A DNA stretch of 5,711 nucleotides, taken from positions 1-5,711 of the forward strand of contig JANXZI010000730.1 in assembly GCA_025355595.1 (NCBI GenBank), given 5' to 3'. This stretch comes from Spartobacteria bacterium. GTDB lineage: Bacteria; Verrucomicrobiota; Verrucomicrobiia; Chthoniobacterales; Chthoniobacteraceae. This document shows, piece by piece, positions 4,752 through 5,711 of this stretch. The notes beneath the pieces are model-generated. The model was not told where the DNA came from, ran no database searches, and was given only the letters and a program-made list of their open reading frames with translations. Made by a program: the position numbers and the translations under genes. Position 1 is the first letter of the stretch. Each line of letters opens with the position of its first letter.

Positions 4752-5711
4752 TCACTTTGCCTGCTTGCCTTTCTTTCCCCCGCCCTCCCCGGCTTCGGTG
4801 AATGGCGGCTTTTCAAATCGCGGCGGAGTCTCCACGACCCGCGGATCCTGCGCGCGCGTGAGTTCATCCATCATGCGCTTGGAGAGTTCGGCCTTCACCT
4901 TCGCGAAGTCCGTGTTGCCCGCGAGATTGTTCATCTGGTCGGGGTCTTTGCGGATGTCGTAAAGCTCCTCCATCACGCGCTTGCCGAACGCCATCTCGTA
5001 GTACGACTGCCATTGCGGATCCTTGCGGTGCTCGATCAGCCAAGCCTTCGTCGGACTCGCGTCCATGTCGGCGAAGGCGAGGTGTGTGTTGTGCTCCAGT
5101 TCGTTCGCGGCGGGCGTGCTGTCGGCGGTGACCGCGCCGGGCGCACCGAGCGGCCAGCGGTCCGGCTCGAAGTTGCGGATGTAAACGAAGTCCGGCGTGT
5201 GCAGCGAGCGCATCGGATACGGCAGGTTGCCCGGCCGCGCCACGCTCACATGACGCTCGCGGCCCGTGATGACCCAGTCGCGCGTCGCATCGAGCACGCC
5301 GCCCTTCTCCGATTTCAAAAGCGGCAGCAGCGAGCGTCCGTACAGATTTTCCGGCGGCTTCACGCCAGCGACCTCCATGAAAGTCGGCGCGAGATCCGGC
5401 AGCCGCACAAAATCCTCCACGACGCGCCCGCCCTTCCCGCCCGGCACGCGCACGACCAGCGGCACGCGCACGCCCATGTCGTACAGATTGCATTTCCCCG
5501 ATGGCACGCCCGGCATCCCGTGATCACCGCTGAGCACGATGAGCGTGCGATCCGCCTCGCCCGTTTCCTCCAGCCGCTTCAGCAGCACGCCGACAAACGA
5601 ATCCACGGCCTGACACTCGCCGAGGTAGTCCGCGCAGTCCTCTCGGATCTCCGGCACGTCGGGGAGAAACGCCGGCAGCTTGCCCTTCAGCGAATCCGGC
5701 TCGATGCCCCA
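4752..5711 (-). CDS. Sulfatase, sulfamidase-like (S1 family), C-terminal part
   Basis: The last 319 codons of a gene whose start lies beyond position 5711; residue 1 here is the Trp at the window edge. S1 sulfatases hydrolyse sulfate esters or N-sulfates with a formylglycine and calcium. Visible family features are D63-H64 in SGDHGMPG (metal site), K73 in SGKCNLYDMG, H154 in GRERH (active-site His), YGRSLLPLL (124-132), YPMRSLHTPDFVYIRNF (165-181) and the late LYDIRKDPDQMNNLA segment. The SGKCNLYDMG and YPMR blocks most resemble bacterial relatives of heparan N-sulfatase, suggesting sulfated glycan or aminosugar substrates (inference). The C-x-P-S-R formylglycine motif and any signal peptide are outside the window. 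The protein ends in a Gly/Lys-rich tail, GEGGGKKGKQAK. The GTG at 5657 is internal, not the start, since the frame stays open to the edge with good sulfatase sequence. Confidence 0.9.
   Translation of the reverse strand, partial: WGIEPDSLKGKLPAFLPDVPEIREDCADYLGECQAVDSFVGVLLKRLEETGEADRTLIVLSGDHGMPGVPSGKCNLYDMGVRVPLVVRVPGGKGGRVVEDFVRLPDLAPTFMEVAGVKPPENLYGRSLLPLLKSEKGGVLDATRDWVITGRERHVSVARPGNLPYPMRSLHTPDFVYIRNFEPDRWPLGAPGAVTADSTPAANELEHNTHLAFADMDASPTKAWLIEHRKDPQWQSYYEMAFGKRVMEELYDIRKDPDQMNNLAGNTDFAKVKAELSKRMMDELTRAQDPRVVETPPRFEKPPFTEAGEGGGKKGKQAK

Noticed and set aside
5601..5657. The GTG at 5657 as the start of the sulfatase.
   Set aside because: The 18 codons upstream to the window edge continue the same frame with sulfatase-like sequence, and a start here would omit the formylglycine region.

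Overview
The window is GC-rich and densely coded, and reads like a chromosomal segment of a member of the Verrucomicrobiota, or at least the PVC superphylum. This rests on an S1-type sulfatase of the sulfamidase-like kind common in that group, exported enzymes, starts without Shine-Dalgarno sequences, and intergenic palindromes built from GTTGRRC heptamers. The phylum call is inference. There are no tRNA or rRNA genes, CRISPR arrays or transposase genes. Every gene ORF is intact within the window; the two end genes run off it.

Layout: (1) The 5' part of an exported amidohydrolase runs leftward out of the window (450 to 1). (2) A secreted FKBP-type peptidyl-prolyl isomerase is transcribed divergently (555-1019). 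(3) A 149-bp convergent gap is almost entirely a heptamer-based inverted-repeat element (1022-1168), whose right end touches the next stop codon. (4) A membrane-anchored alkaline phosphatase-fold protein lies on the minus strand (2380-1169). (5) A 249-bp divergent gap carries a second heptamer palindrome (2448-2587). (6) A Spinster-like MFS transporter follows (2630-4003). (7) A class I SAM-dependent methyltransferase on the minus strand (4641-4000) has a stop codon overlapping the MFS stop. (8) A 110-bp gap holds a different palindromic element. (9) A sulfatase on the minus strand (5711-4752) is cut at its N-terminus by the window end.

The genes do not form one obvious operon. Sulfatase and methyltransferase are co-oriented and could share a transcript; the others alternate in orientation, with repeats in three of the gaps. 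The exported hydrolases and the transporter fit scavenging of organic or sulfated matter, but nothing in the sequence ties them into one pathway.

The most notable item is the alkaline phosphatase-fold protein. The scaffold of the family is recognisable from end to end, yet the catalytic serine and nearly all metal ligands are replaced while the reading frame is clean. It looks like a maintained pseudoenzyme, not a decaying gene. The three intergenic palindromes are the second point of interest.
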